Source: Pseudomonadota bacterium
GTDB lineage: Bacteria; Pseudomonadota; Gammaproteobacteria; UBA9214
Direction: 5' to 3'
Assembly (NCBI GenBank): GCA_041395565.1
Contig: JAWLAI010000007.1
Span: 1 to 64,000 of the forward strand
DNA length: 64,000 bases
The position numbers and the translations under genes were made by a program. Of this stretch, positions 21,604-30,544 are shown piece after piece. The first letter of the stretch is position 1. The number at the start of each line of letters is the position of its first letter. Below the pieces are notes generated by a model that was not told the origin of the DNA, searched no databases, and saw only the letters and a program-made list of their open reading frames with translations.

Positions 21604-23322
21604 CTACGGCTTGGCGTGGCCGCTGCCCCGCCCCAGCAACTCCATTGCCATGCCCGCCGCCTCGCGCATGTCGCGCGCATACTGCAGCACCCCGGGTGCG
21701 GGGCGCATGCCGGCCCGCCCCAGTTTCAGGATGATGCGCGGGAGCAGGTTGCTGATCACCAGCCCGATGCCCTTCTTCCTCAAGTACTCGGTAATGCTTT
21801 CCAGGGCGACGATCGCGCTCATGTCGAGCATGGTGACCTCGGTCATGTCGAGGATCACGACCCTGATATCGGGTGAAGCCGCCGCGACGATCCGGATCGC
21901 CTTCTGGGCGGAGCCGAAAAACAGCGGCCCGTTGATGTCATACACCGCGATCTGCGCGGGCAGATCGATGTCGTGACCGTAGCCCGAGGTGACCAGCCGG
22001 CTTTCGGTCAGGCTGATGCTGCGGCGAATGAACAGCACCGCGGCCAACCCCATACCGACTGCCACCGCGATGGTCATGTCGAACACGATGGTGAGCGTGA
22101 AACAGGTCAGCAGCGCGATGGTATCGTCCCGCGGCGCGATACGGATGATGCGCAGGAAGTGTTTGGCCTCGCTCATGTTCCAGGCCACCATCAGCAGCAG
22201 GGCCGCCAGCGATGCCATCGGGATGTACGCCAGCAGCGGCGCCAGGGCGATGATGGCGGTGAAGATGAACAGGCCATGCACGATGGCAGCCAGCGGCGAG
22301 GAGCCGCCGGCGCGCACATTGGCCGCCGTGCGCGCGATCGCCGCCGTTGCCGGGATTCCGCCGAACAGCGCCGCGACCATGTTGCCCAGACCCTGACCGA
22401 TGAGTTCGTCATTCGGGCGGTGGTGCTTGCCCGACAGGCCGTCGGCGACCACCGCGCACAGCAGCGATTCGAGCGCGCCCAGCATCGCGATGGTGATGGC
22501 GGAGCCCAGCAGGGTATTGAGCAGCGCGAAGCTGAATCCGACCGGCTGGCCGTCTGCACCCGGCAGATTCCAGGGCCAGGCGAAGGCCGGCAGCAGCGGC
22601 GGGATCCCGTTGCCCGCGATGCCAGCGATATCATAGTGGAACCGGCTACCGATGGTCGCGATGCTGTAATCGCCGCCGAGCCGGCCCAGCAGCCAGGCGA
22701 CCAGGCTGCCGGCCAGCAGCGCGACCAGGTGACCCGGGAAGCGCGTGCGCAACCGCGGCCACAGCAGCAGGATGGTCAGTGTCACCATGCTGACCAGCAG
22801 CTCGCGCCACGCGAGCGTCGGCAGGGAGCGGACGATCAGCGCCAGCTTGTCCAGGAAATGCCCGTCCAGCGACGGGATGTCCAGGCCCAGGAAGTCCTTG
22901 ACCTGCAGCGTCGCGATCACCACCCCGATGCCGGCCGTGAAGCCGATAATGACGGGATACGGCACGACCTCGATCAGGCGCCCGAAGCGCGCCAGGCCCA
23001 TCAGCACGAGGATGATCCCGGCAAGAAAGCCGCTCACCAGCAGGCCGCCAAGCCCGTACTGGTGCACGATGGGTAGCAGCACCACGACGAAAGCCGCCGT
23101 GGGCCCGGAGATATTGACCTGGGAGCCGCCGGTCAGGGCGATGACGCTGCCCGCGATCATGGCGGTGTAGAGGCCGTGCTGCGGCGGCACCCCGACCGCG
23201 ATGGCCAGCGCCATCGACAGCGGCAGCGCGATCACGCCCACGGTCAGACCGGCCAGGATGTTCGAACGGATGCTCGCGAGCGAACGCTCGGTCTTCAGGG
23301 ATTCGCTCAGCGCGGAGAACAT
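21604..23322 (-). CDS. dauA: SulP-family anion/C4-dicarboxylate transporter, DauA-like
   Basis: This 572-residue inner-membrane transporter has the SulP/SLC26 core (NILAGLTVGVIALPLSMALA, INISGPTAAFVVVLLP-type motif, GIGVVIATLQVKDFLGLD) and a C-terminal STAS domain (GPLFFGSAQKAIRIV, VVILDMTEVTMLDMSAIV). From memory of its sequence it resembles E. coli DauA along the whole membrane part, including AMLGALESLLCAVVADGLSG. DauA carries succinate and other C4-dicarboxylates; other SulP members carry sulfate or bicarbonate, so the substrate is not certain. It converges on the acyltransferase gene. Confidence 0.88.
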   Translation of the reverse strand: MFSALSESLKTERSLASIRSNILAGLTVGVIALPLSMALAIAVGVPPQHGLYTAMIAGSVIALTGGSQVNISGPTAAFVVVLLPIVHQYGLGGLLVSGFLAGIILVLMGLARFGRLIEVVPYPVIIGFTAGIGVVIATLQVKDFLGLDIPSLDGHFLDKLALIVRSLPTLAWRELLVSMVTLTILLLWPRLRTRFPGHLVALLAGSLVAWLLGRLGGDYSIATIGSRFHYDIAGIAGNGIPPLLPAFAWPWNLPGADGQPVGFSFALLNTLLGSAITIAMLGALESLLCAVVADGLSGKHHRPNDELIGQGLGNMVAALFGGIPATAAIARTAANVRAGGSSPLAAIVHGLFIFTAIIALAPLLAYIPMASLAALLLMVAWNMSEAKHFLRIIRIAPRDDTIALLTCFTLTIVFDMTIAVAVGMGLAAVLFIRRSISLTESRLVTSGYGHDIDLPAQIAVYDINGPLFFGSAQKAIRIVAAASPDIRVVILDMTEVTMLDMSAIVALESITEYLRKKGIGLVISNLLPRIILKLGRAGMRPAPGVLQYARDMREAAGMAMELLGRGSGHAKP

Positions 23323-23689
23323 GGGCAGCGGAACCGACAGGCAACCAGAACGCGACGTTTATAGCAGGAAACGGCGGCAACAGATACCGGTACTGCGGCT
23401 ATCCGTACGGCCGGGCGCGCCGCCCTGGCCGGGAAGGATACGCTGCACGGCGGCACCGGCGCCTGTGAGGCTGCTGAATCAGCGGGCAATTCCCGTCATA
23501 GCGCACGGCGCGATGCAATCTCTGCATGGTATCGACCGCTAGGAGATCGCTGCGTCACCGCGCTTCCCGCAACGACAAGTTGAGCAGTGGTTCCCCGTCT
23601 CACGCTCCCGCGCGCGCCGCGCTGCAGCCGCACAGGCGCGTCCGCATACGGCAGCATGCCAGGGACAGCACCGCGCCGGTGGGCGGCCG
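23323..23689. other. Intergenic region, no gene seen
   Basis: These 367 bases lie between the 5' end of the SulP transporter and the 3' end of the SIMPL gene. I see no coding frame with a ribosome binding site and no strong hairpin. The promoter of the transporter must lie here but no clear -35/-10 pair stands out. Confidence 0.5.
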
Positions 23690-24394
23690 TTACGGCAGCT
23701 CCAGTTCCACCGTACCGCTCACCGTCACCCTCACCTCGCTCTCCCCGCCTTCCACCGCAACCGGCGCGTCCGCGGCCTCCGTGGCCATGGCGGCGACACG
23801 TGCGCGGTACATGATCGGCGGCTGTTGCCCCGCGGTGCCGATCGTGATGGTGACGATCTTGTAACCGCCGGCCTTGAGGTTCGCGCTGACGATGCCCGCG
23901 CGGGTCTTGAATGCTTCCAGTGCCGTGTCGATGAGTCGGTTCTCGACCGCTGCGCGCTGCTCGTCGGACACGGTGAAGTTCATGGCATCGAGCTTCAGGC
24001 GTTGCTGCAGCTGCCCGACCAGCTGGCTGAGGACATCGCTGTCGCGGCTCTCCAGCGTCAGCGTCTGCTGGCCGCGCCAGCCCCGGGTGCTGAGCCCGTC
24101 CTTGGACGACAGCGGCCAGGTCTGGTACCCACCGGTGCTGACCTTGACCGCCTGGTACTGCCGTGCCAGTGCCAGCGCCCATTCCATGTCGCCGTTGATC
24201 TGCGCCGCCAACTGCGCCGCCTCACGGTGCTCGCCCCAGGTGTGCATGCTCACGTTCATGGTGTCATTGCTGACCTGTGCGACGGCCTGCGCGTCGAGGT
24301 TGACCTGGTGATAGCGCGGTTCCTCGGCGCCGAGGACCGCCGCGGCACCGCCCAGGCCGAACAGTAACAGCAGGATCACTGGCATCCGCTTCAT
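23690..24394 (-). CDS. SIMPL-domain (DUF541) periplasmic protein
   Basis: This 234-residue protein starts MKRMPVILLLLFGLGGAA, a signal peptide ending near AVLGAEE. The body matches the SIMPL/DUF541 pattern: tandem beta-rich halves with AVKVSTGGYQTWPLSSKDG and the C-terminal IMYRARVAAMATEA. Family members (YggE, BP26) are periplasmic and linked to oxidative-stress protection and channel-like assemblies; the precise role is unclear. Its ATG overlaps the stop of the thioredoxin gene (ATGA), so the two are translationally coupled. Confidence 0.8.
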   Translation of the reverse strand: MKRMPVILLLLFGLGGAAAVLGAEEPRYHQVNLDAQAVAQVSNDTMNVSMHTWGEHREAAQLAAQINGDMEWALALARQYQAVKVSTGGYQTWPLSSKDGLSTRGWRGQQTLTLESRDSDVLSQLVGQLQQRLKLDAMNFTVSDEQRAAVENRLIDTALEAFKTRAGIVSANLKAGGYKIVTITIGTAGQQPPIMYRARVAAMATEAADAPVAVEGGESEVRVTVSGTVELELP

Positions 24395-24771
24395 GCCCGC
24401 CCGCCTTCCCCGGCAGACTGTTCCGCGATCTGGCGACGGACATCGTCCATGTCGAGCGCCTTCACCTTCTCGATGACGGAGGCCAGCGCCGCCGGCGGCA
24501 GCGCGCCTGGCTGCGCGAACACGATGATCTGCTGGCGGAACGCCATCAGCGTGGGTATGGACCGGATCTGGAAATGCGCCGCGAGTTCGCGCTCCTCCTC
24601 GGTATTGATCTTGGCGAATACGACATCCGCGTGGCTGTCCGACATGCTCTCGAACACCGGCGCGAACTGCCGGCAGGGACCGCACCAAGGGGCCCAGAAA
24701 TCCAGCAGCACGATGTCGTTTCCGGTGATGGTGCTCTCGAAATTGTCTTTGCTGAGTTCGATCACTGCCAT
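24391..24771 (-). CDS. Thioredoxin-family protein
   Basis: This 126-residue cytoplasmic thioredoxin has the active site WAPWCGPC (Cys30/Cys33) and the cis-proline region IRSIPTLMAFR. The start MAVIELSKDNFES has GGAGAA at a good distance; the longer in-frame start ten codons upstream lacks support. The C-terminal helix is longer than in TrxA (VEKVKALDMDDVRRQI-like end), as in the thioredoxin paralogs of sulfur and phototrophic bacteria. It is the first gene of a two-gene unit with the SIMPL protein, suggesting a redox-stress role. Confidence 0.88.
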   Translation of the reverse strand: MAVIELSKDNFESTITGNDIVLLDFWAPWCGPCRQFAPVFESMSDSHADVVFAKINTEEERELAAHFQIRSIPTLMAFRQQIIVFAQPGALPPAALASVIEKVKALDMDDVRRQIAEQSAGEGGRA

Positions 24772-24924
24772 AACGGTTCTCCGCGACTGTCCTTGCGCCA
24801 CAGTATATCGCAGTCACCATGAAAAACCCGGTACCGGGTTCAGGCCCCTCGCATGTGTCGCCCGGGTCGCGGCAAGGCTGCCGGCTCTGCCGGGTCGCGG
24901 CCGCGGGGAATGCAGAGACAGGTT

Positions 24925-26646
24925 CTAGTCTGAACTGCGACGTCGCGGAGTCACGTCGCTGCTTTCCTGCTGATAGGTCATGTCCAGCTCGATGCGGTTG
25001 CGGCCGAGCCGCTTGGCCCGGTACAGCGCCTTGTCGGCGCGTTCGATGAAGGCGCTCGCCGATTCGCCCGGCTTGTAGAGCGAGACGCCGGCCGAGAAGG
25101 TCGGCACATCACGTACCGTACCGTTGGTCTGCCAGCGCGTCTCGTTGGCGCGGCGCCGCACCTTGTTCAGCGCGCGGATGGTGCCGTCCGAATCGGTGTT
25201 CGGCAGCAGTACGGCGAATTCCTCGCCGCCGTAACGGGCGACCATGTCGTGATGACGGAAGATGGACAGGATGTTGCGCGAGTAGACGCGCAGCACCTCG
25301 TCGCCGGCGGCATGGCCGTGCTCGTCATTCACCGCCTTGAAGTGATCGAGATCGATCAGCACGAACGACAGCGGGAAACCATAACGCTGCACGCGTGCCA
25401 CCTCGTCCTCCAGCCGGCGCATCAGGGCACGCCGGTTCGGCAGGCCGGTGAGTTCGTCGGTCAGACTGAGCAGGCGCACGCGCGTCAGCTCGTCGCTGAG
25501 CTTGCGGCTGTCGGATTCGTACAACTGCAGGTAGTGATGCGTGGTGTCGAGCTTGTCCGCCAGATCGTGATGGCCGCCGAGCGCCTTCTCCACCTCGCGG
25601 ATCAGCTTCCAGCGCAGATTTTCCAGCTCCGCGCCCTCATCGACCTGGCGCAGTTCGTCGAGCGTCTTTTCCAGTACGATGCCGAACTCCTCGTTCTTGG
25701 AAATGGTATCGATCACCTGTTCGCCGAGGGTCGCCTGCAGCTTGGCGATATCCTCGCGCCGCGCCTCCAGCGCACTGCGATGCAGGCTCTGGAGATCCGA
25801 TCCGGCCGGTATGTCGGTGCCGATCTCGGCGGTGTCAGCGGCAGCGCTGTCGGCTGGCGGCACCACGGCCTCCGGCGCCGGCGTGGCCGCGGCGGCGTCG
25901 CTCCCGGCCACGCCCTCGGCAGCCGCACCGATCCCGGATTCGATCCCGGCTGCCGTCTCCTCTGCCGGTGCCGGTGTGATCGGTGCGGGTGCCGCGATTG
26001 GCGCTTCCGCCTCGCCAGCCGCGGCCGCCTCGAATTCGGGCGGCCCTGCAGGCTCGGCTGCCGCCGGCGTCGATGCCGCTGCCAGCGGCTGCGCAGGCAG
26101 CTCGGCAAGATGTTCGACCACCTCCAGGGCGGCGTCGTCCTCCGGCTCCAGCCCGACATCCGGCTCCGGTGCACTGGCCGTTGGCTCCTGGACGAAGCTT
26201 TCCACTGCGGGGTAATGCTGCGGGGCCTCCGGCACGGCGTCGATGCCGAATGCGGCCAGCAGGGGGCGGATGGCATCGAGCATGGCAGCCGAATCGAACG
26301 CCGTGGCCGCATCCATGTCGCGGGCGCAGTCGTCGATGCTGGTGCGCAGCGTGGCGAGTTCGGTCGCCGTGAGCGGCGGTTGCAGGCGGGCCTGCAGGAG
26401 CTTGATCTGCAGATAGGCCGAGGTCCCGGGCGCATTGTGCGCGTTCCAGGCATCCAGCAGCACGTTCACGAAACCCGCGTAGGCCATCTCGGATGCGAGA
26501 TGACTGGCCGCCATGTCCTCGAGCATGCCCTCGACCTGGCGGTAGATGACCGCGCCAGCGGGCGAATTGCGCAGCGACCCGAGCAGCTGCAGCAGCTTGC
26601 GCATGCCGCTGGGGTCGATTTCCTCCGGTCTGTCCAAACCCGCCAT
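24925..26646 (-). CDS. Diguanylate cyclase (GGDEF) with long Ala/Pro/Glu linker
   Basis: The C-terminal GGDEF domain starts near residue 392 (LSLTDELTGLPNRRALMRRL) with the active site RYGGEEF (GGEEF at 473-477). An RxxD product-inhibition site, RHHD at 464-467, lies exactly five residues before it, so the enzyme should make c-di-GMP and be feedback-limited. Residues 1-145 form a helical domain I do not recognise. Residues 150-280 are a low-complexity Ala/Pro/Glu linker, followed by a coiled region (310-390). No transmembrane segment or signal peptide is visible, so it is a cytosolic enzyme with an unknown input domain. Confidence 0.9.
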   Translation of the reverse strand: MAGLDRPEEIDPSGMRKLLQLLGSLRNSPAGAVIYRQVEGMLEDMAASHLASEMAYAGFVNVLLDAWNAHNAPGTSAYLQIKLLQARLQPPLTATELATLRTSIDDCARDMDAATAFDSAAMLDAIRPLLAAFGIDAVPEAPQHYPAVESFVQEPTASAPEPDVGLEPEDDAALEVVEHLAELPAQPLAAASTPAAAEPAGPPEFEAAAAGEAEAPIAAPAPITPAPAEETAAGIESGIGAAAEGVAGSDAAAATPAPEAVVPPADSAAADTAEIGTDIPAGSDLQSLHRSALEARREDIAKLQATLGEQVIDTISKNEEFGIVLEKTLDELRQVDEGAELENLRWKLIREVEKALGGHHDLADKLDTTHHYLQLYESDSRKLSDELTRVRLLSLTDELTGLPNRRALMRRLEDEVARVQRYGFPLSFVLIDLDHFKAVNDEHGHAAGDEVLRVYSRNILSIFRHHDMVARYGGEEFAVLLPNTDSDGTIRALNKVRRRANETRWQTNGTVRDVPTFSAGVSLYKPGESASAFIERADKALYRAKRLGRNRIELDMTYQQESSDVTPRRRSSD

Positions 26647-26884
26647 AAAGTCTCCTGCCTGTCCATGGGTCAGTGCAGGACACTCCCTGTCCTGTTTTAT
26701 TCTTGGCCCAACCTTACAGGGTGTTCAGTTGCACGCCCAGCCCGTCATTTGCATTGTTCGTTTAAACAGGTGCTTAGCGTACTTTGCTACAACAGGATGT
26801 CATCTATTTGACGGTCAGAGTGTAACAGCTAAGGCAGGCCAAGGGACAGAGGTACGAAGGTACTAACCGCGCGCGCCGCGCCAC

Positions 26885-26910
26885 GAAAAAAGGCCGGCAT
26901 TGCCGGCCTC
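26885..26910 (-). terminator. adk intrinsic terminator
   Basis: On the minus strand an 8-bp stem AGGCCGGC/GCCGGCCT with a 3-base loop is followed by TTTTTCG, about 20 bases after the adk stop codon. Confidence 0.85.
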
Positions 26911-26931
26911 GTTTCGAGATAACTGACACAA

Positions 26932-27588
26932 CTAGTTGTCCAGTCCCTTGAAAATGGCATCGCGGATCTGATCGACCTTGCCGATGCCGTTGATCTTGAC
27001 GTACTTCGGCGCGCCGGCGCCGCCCGCCGCAGCCCACTTGGAGTAGTAGGCGATGAGCGGCTCGGTCTGATCGTGGTAGACCTTGAGGCGGGCGCGCACG
27101 GTCTCTTCCTTGTCGTCGTCGCGCTGGATCAGCGGTTCGCCGGTCTCGTCATCCTTGCCTTCCGCCTGCGGCGGGTTGAACACGACGTGGTAGGTACGGC
27201 CGGAGGCCAGGTGCACGCGGCGGCCGCTCATGCGCTTGATGATCTCGTTGTCATCGACGTCGATCTCGACCACGGCGTCGATGGCAACCCCCTTGTCCTT
27301 CAGCGCATCGGCCTGCGCCAGGGTGCGCGGGAAACCGTCGAAGAGGTAACCGTTCTTGCAGTCGTCGGCTTTCAGCCGCTCGTCGATCAGGCCGAGGATG
27401 ATGTCGTCGGAGACCAGGCCGCCGGCGTCCATGACCTTCTTCGCCTCGATGCCCAGCGGGGTGCCGGCCTTGACCGCGGCGCGCAGCATGTCGCCGGTGG
27501 AAATCTGGGGAATGTTGTAGCGCTCTTTGATGTAATTGGCCTGTGTGCCCTTACCGGCGCCCGGCCCACCCAGCAAGATAACCCGCAT
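26932..27588 (-). CDS. adk: Adenylate kinase
   Basis: Adk catalyses ATP + AMP = 2 ADP. The 218-residue protein begins MRVILLGGPGAGKGTQANYI (P-loop at residues 7-15), with the AMP-binding STGDMLRAA and LFDGFPRTLAQADAL. The LID domain is the long type (GRRVHLASGRTYHVVFNPP) without the four zinc cysteines, as in most gammaproteobacteria. An AAGGAGAACATT leader gives a clear ribosome binding site, and a terminator follows at once, so it appears monocistronic. Confidence 0.97.
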   Translation of the reverse strand: MRVILLGGPGAGKGTQANYIKERYNIPQISTGDMLRAAVKAGTPLGIEAKKVMDAGGLVSDDIILGLIDERLKADDCKNGYLFDGFPRTLAQADALKDKGVAIDAVVEIDVDDNEIIKRMSGRRVHLASGRTYHVVFNPPQAEGKDDETGEPLIQRDDDKEETVRARLKVYHDQTEPLIAYYSKWAAAGGAGAPKYVKINGIGKVDQIRDAIFKGLDN

Positions 27589-27886
27589 AATGTTCTCCTT
27601 AGAGGTTCAGGAATTCGCGTTCGAAAAGTGGGCGTATTATCCCTGCCCGCCTGCGACATGACCAGTCAGCAGAATAAATGGGGGGATACATGGTATTCAT
27701 GGAAATGGCGCCGCAGAATTCACATCCGGCGCGAGTGCACGAGATATTTATTACTTTATTACTAATACGATAGGTAATCTTTCTCGATCAGGCGTCACAA
27801 TCAGCCGTATCCCTGCAGCGGTGCCGTGGCCGCCACGGAGCGTATCGGACAGCTGATCCACGTTACCGGGCCCCGGGGTGTGCGCC

Positions 27887-29110
27887 TCAATTCAGCTGGA
27901 TGCGTTGCCCCCACGGCACCGTCGCGCGCCCCTTCACCAGCCAGAGCACCGGGAAGCCTGGCTCGCGGGCGGGAAACTCGCCCTCGGCATCGGTGAAGTA
28001 CACCAGCAGGTCGGGGCAGCGCTGCCTTTCCTCCAGCCAGGCGAACGGCGGGGTGAAGCGGGTGCCGCCGCCCCCGCGGATGTCGGCCGGCAGCGTGAAG
28101 TTCTCCCAGGGCTCGAATACCCAGGGCCCCCCGGGCGAGAGCGCCGCGTCGCAGGCCAGCAGGGTGATGCGCGCCCGCACCTGCCCCTTGATGGCGTCCA
28201 CCTCGGTGACGAACTCGCGCATCTCCTGGGCCCTGATCGATCCGCTGGTGTCGAGCACCACCACGATGTCTGCCTGTGCGCTGCGCAGGCTCGGGAATAT
28301 CGCATCGCCCTCGCGGCGTGAAGGCCGCATGTAACTGTAATCGTCGCGCGCGGCGGCGGTCATGTAACGCGCCAGCAGCATCCGCCAGGGCAACTGCGGC
28401 TGCAGCAGGTGGTCGACCAGGCGGCGCAGCGAGCCGCCAAGCTTACCGGCCTGCATGGCCTGCTGCGCGGCGCCGGCCAGGCGCTGGCGCCACTGGACGG
28501 CCAGCTGTTCCTTCTCCGCCTCGCCGAGCGGTGCGGGTGCGCCGCTGTCGGCCTCCTCCGGCGCCGCGCCGGCACCGCCGTCACCGCCTTCCTCGCGCTC
28601 ATCATCCGGTTGCCCGGCCCCGCCGCCCTGCCCCTGTTCCGGCTGCCGGCTCGCCTGCGAGTCCTTGCCGTAGAGGTGTTCGTCATGCGGCTCCTGCTCG
28701 GGATTCTCCTTGATCAGCGGGTAGATCTCCTCCGCCATCATGCCTTCGTAACCGATGTTGTACAGCGCGCCGGGCACCGCCGTCATGCCTTCCTTGATGA
28801 GGATCGGGTTGATGGCGAGGTCACAGGCGATGTCCCAGCGCTGCACGTCGCGGTGCTCGCGGCGCGCGAAATGCGACAGCGCGCAGTGCAGCGCCTCGTG
28901 CGCCAGCGCGAACTGGGTCTGTTCCAGGGTGAGGCTCTCTATGTAGGCCGGGTTGTAGTAGAACGCGCGCGCATCGGTACCGATGGTACTGCACCATTTC
29001 GGATCCGCGGCCTGCATCGGCATGCGCAGCACCAGCGCCCCCAGAAACGGCCGGTCGAGGATCAGGCGCGTACGCGCGGCGGAGAGCTTGGTTTCGATGT
29101 CATCGGGCAT
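27887..29110 (-). CDS. VWA-like protein with putative metallopeptidase domain (DUF2201)
   Basis: This 407-residue protein has an N-terminal HEALHCALSH motif (HExxH, residues 71-75) as in the DUF2201 putative metallopeptidase domain. A low-complexity Gly/Gln/Glu region follows near 160-205. The C-terminal VWA-like domain has a MIDAS-type DTSGS near 285. Together with the MoxR-type ATPase encoded upstream it fits the known MoxR/VWA pairing, in which the ATPase remodels a target using the VWA protein as adaptor. The target is unknown. The ATPase gene lies on the same strand but about 390 bases of repeats separate the two. Confidence 0.85.
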   Translation of the reverse strand: MPDDIETKLSAARTRLILDRPFLGALVLRMPMQAADPKWCSTIGTDARAFYYNPAYIESLTLEQTQFALAHEALHCALSHFARREHRDVQRWDIACDLAINPILIKEGMTAVPGALYNIGYEGMMAEEIYPLIKENPEQEPHDEHLYGKDSQASRQPEQGQGGGAGQPDDEREEGGDGGAGAAPEEADSGAPAPLGEAEKEQLAVQWRQRLAGAAQQAMQAGKLGGSLRRLVDHLLQPQLPWRMLLARYMTAAARDDYSYMRPSRREGDAIFPSLRSAQADIVVVLDTSGSIRAQEMREFVTEVDAIKGQVRARITLLACDAALSPGGPWVFEPWENFTLPADIRGGGGTRFTPPFAWLEERQRCPDLLVYFTDAEGEFPAREPGFPVLWLVKGRATVPWGQRIQLN

Positions 29111-29120
29111 GAAAACATAT

Positions 29121-29150
29121 TGCCACAGAGGGCACAGCGGACACAGAGAC
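29121..29150. repeat. CACAGAGG-type dispersed repeat fragment
   Basis: The stretch TGCCACAGAGGGCACAGCGG and the following ACACAGAGAC form short internal near-repeats (CACAG-AG). It matches a word I recognise as scattered in intergenic regions of many proteobacteria. It is non-coding. Confidence 0.4.
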
Positions 29151-29169
29151 TATTTGAGTGGATGAAAAC

Positions 29170-29284
29170 ACTAGAACCAATCTCACAATCCCGATTCACG
29201 TAGCAGGAACAACTTATTGTCATTCCCGCGCAGGCGGTCATGACGGCTTCTAACTGAAAAACCAATTTTGAGATAGGTTCTAGT
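29170..29284. repeat. 115-bp element with 16-bp terminal inverted repeats
   Basis: ACTAGAACCAATCTCA (29170-29185) and TGAGATAGGTTCTAGT (29269-29284) are inverted copies with one mismatch. The interior carries half of the ATTCCCGCGCAGGCGG repeat. The element is too short to code for a transposase and looks like a miniature inverted-repeat element or a stable palindrome. A related ACTAGAACC word recurs near 54,960. Confidence 0.6.
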
Positions 29285-29333
29285 GATACAAGAAAAACCG
29301 GGGGTAGCTATGAGTGACAGTTAAACTGTTTAC

Positions 29334-29429
29334 TACCGTCATTCCCGCGCAGGCGGGAATCCAGATTTGCACTATATTTACTGGATTCCGGCTCGCGCTC
29401 GCCAAGCTCGCTTGGCCGGAATGACGGTA
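29334..29429. repeat. Palindromic repeat containing a dRS3-like 20-mer
   Basis: TACCGTCATTCC (29334-29345) pairs with GGAATGACGGTA (29418-29429), and GAATCCAG (29357-29364) pairs with CTGGATTC (29381-29388). The left arm contains ATTCCC-N8-GGGAAT at 29341-29360. With the neighbouring element it fills the 387-base gap between the VWA and MoxR genes. Confidence 0.7.
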
Positions 29430-29497
29430 AAAATCGTCAACCATTTATGTAATTCCCAGTAATCTTTGCGCCCTGGGGTCCTGGCGCGAAAAAATCA

Positions 29498-30544
29498 TTA
29501 CCCGTCGTACAGCATCACGTCCGCGACGATGTTCGCCCACTTCGAGAACTGCGGCACGGCGAAGATGTCCTGGCCGATGGCGCGGTACATGTCGGAGACC
29601 AGCATCACGCCCATCTCGCGATGGGGAAAGGTGCCGGCGTAGTCGAGGATGTTGCCGTATACCAAGGCGGCATCGTCCGCGCTGCGCGCCCGGATGGCGC
29701 GCCCGACCAGCGCCGCGGCGACCGCGTACTGCAGGTCGGTCTCCTTCGGTACGCGCACCTTCTCGCCGCGCACGATGGCGTCGATGTCGGGCAGCTTGTC
29801 GAGGTGTTCGATGAAGGCAGACAGCTCGATACCTGCGGCCTGACCGACGCATGCCTGCAGCGCCTCGGTGAGCAAGCCCGGCAGATCACCGAACTTGTGC
29901 AGCGCGCGGTGCGCGAATTCCCAGGAGCGCGGCGACGGAAACGCCACCGGGTTGTGCGCCGGGTCGAACTCGAACAGCAGCTCCGGTCGGAAGCGCAGAA
30001 AGGCGATCAGGCGCTCGTCGATGTCGTGCGCATAGGCCCAGGCCACCCAGTCGTCGAGGTTGACGTCGACCTCGAAATGCGAGAACCGGTTGGCCAGCGG
30101 CGCCGGCATGGTATAGGTGACGCCGCGATCGCCCTGGCGGTTGCCGGCCGCGAAGATCGCCCAGCCGTCCGGCACCGTGTAGGCACCGAGCCGGCGATCC
30201 AGGATCAGCTGGTAGGCGGCGGCCGAGACGCTCGGCGGCACCGAGGTGATCTCGTCGAGAAACAGGATGCCCTGGGCGCCGTGGCGCTGTGCATCCGGCA
30301 GCATGGCGGGCACCGCCCACTCCACGTGACCCTCGGCACGGAACGGGATGCCGCGCAGGTCGCTCGGCTCCATCTGCGACAGGCGGATGTCGATGACCGG
30401 CATGCCGTGACGCTCGGCGACCTGTGCCACCATCTGCGACTTGCCCACGCCCGGCGGCCCCCACAGCATGACCGGGGTGTGTTGACCGTGGACGGCGGCC
30501 TGAAACTCGCGTTCAAGCACGGTGAGCAGCTGGGCTGGACGCAT
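29498..30544 (-). CDS. MoxR-family AAA+ ATPase
   Basis: This 348-residue ATPase has Walker A WGPPGVGKSQM (residues 28-38), Walker B GILFLDEITSVPPSV and the sensor region AAGNRQGDRGVTYTMPAPLANRFSHF. MoxR ATPases act as chaperones that assemble or activate protein complexes with VWA-domain partners; the VWA-metallopeptidase gene follows downstream on the same strand. The start MRPAQLLTVLEREFQAAVHG is well placed for the family. Its client is not evident from the context. Confidence 0.9.
   Translation of the reverse strand: MRPAQLLTVLEREFQAAVHGQHTPVMLWGPPGVGKSQMVAQVAERHGMPVIDIRLSQMEPSDLRGIPFRAEGHVEWAVPAMLPDAQRHGAQGILFLDEITSVPPSVSAAAYQLILDRRLGAYTVPDGWAIFAAGNRQGDRGVTYTMPAPLANRFSHFEVDVNLDDWVAWAYAHDIDERLIAFLRFRPELLFEFDPAHNPVAFPSPRSWEFAHRALHKFGDLPGLLTEALQACVGQAAGIELSAFIEHLDKLPDIDAIVRGEKVRVPKETDLQYAVAAALVGRAIRARSADDAALVYGNILDYAGTFPHREMGVMLVSDMYRAIGQDIFAVPQFSKWANIVADVMLYDG

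Noticed and set aside
29000..29500. Possible CRISPR array in the repeat-rich gap
   Set aside because: Repeats are palindromic, few and unevenly spaced, with no regular spacers and no cas genes.
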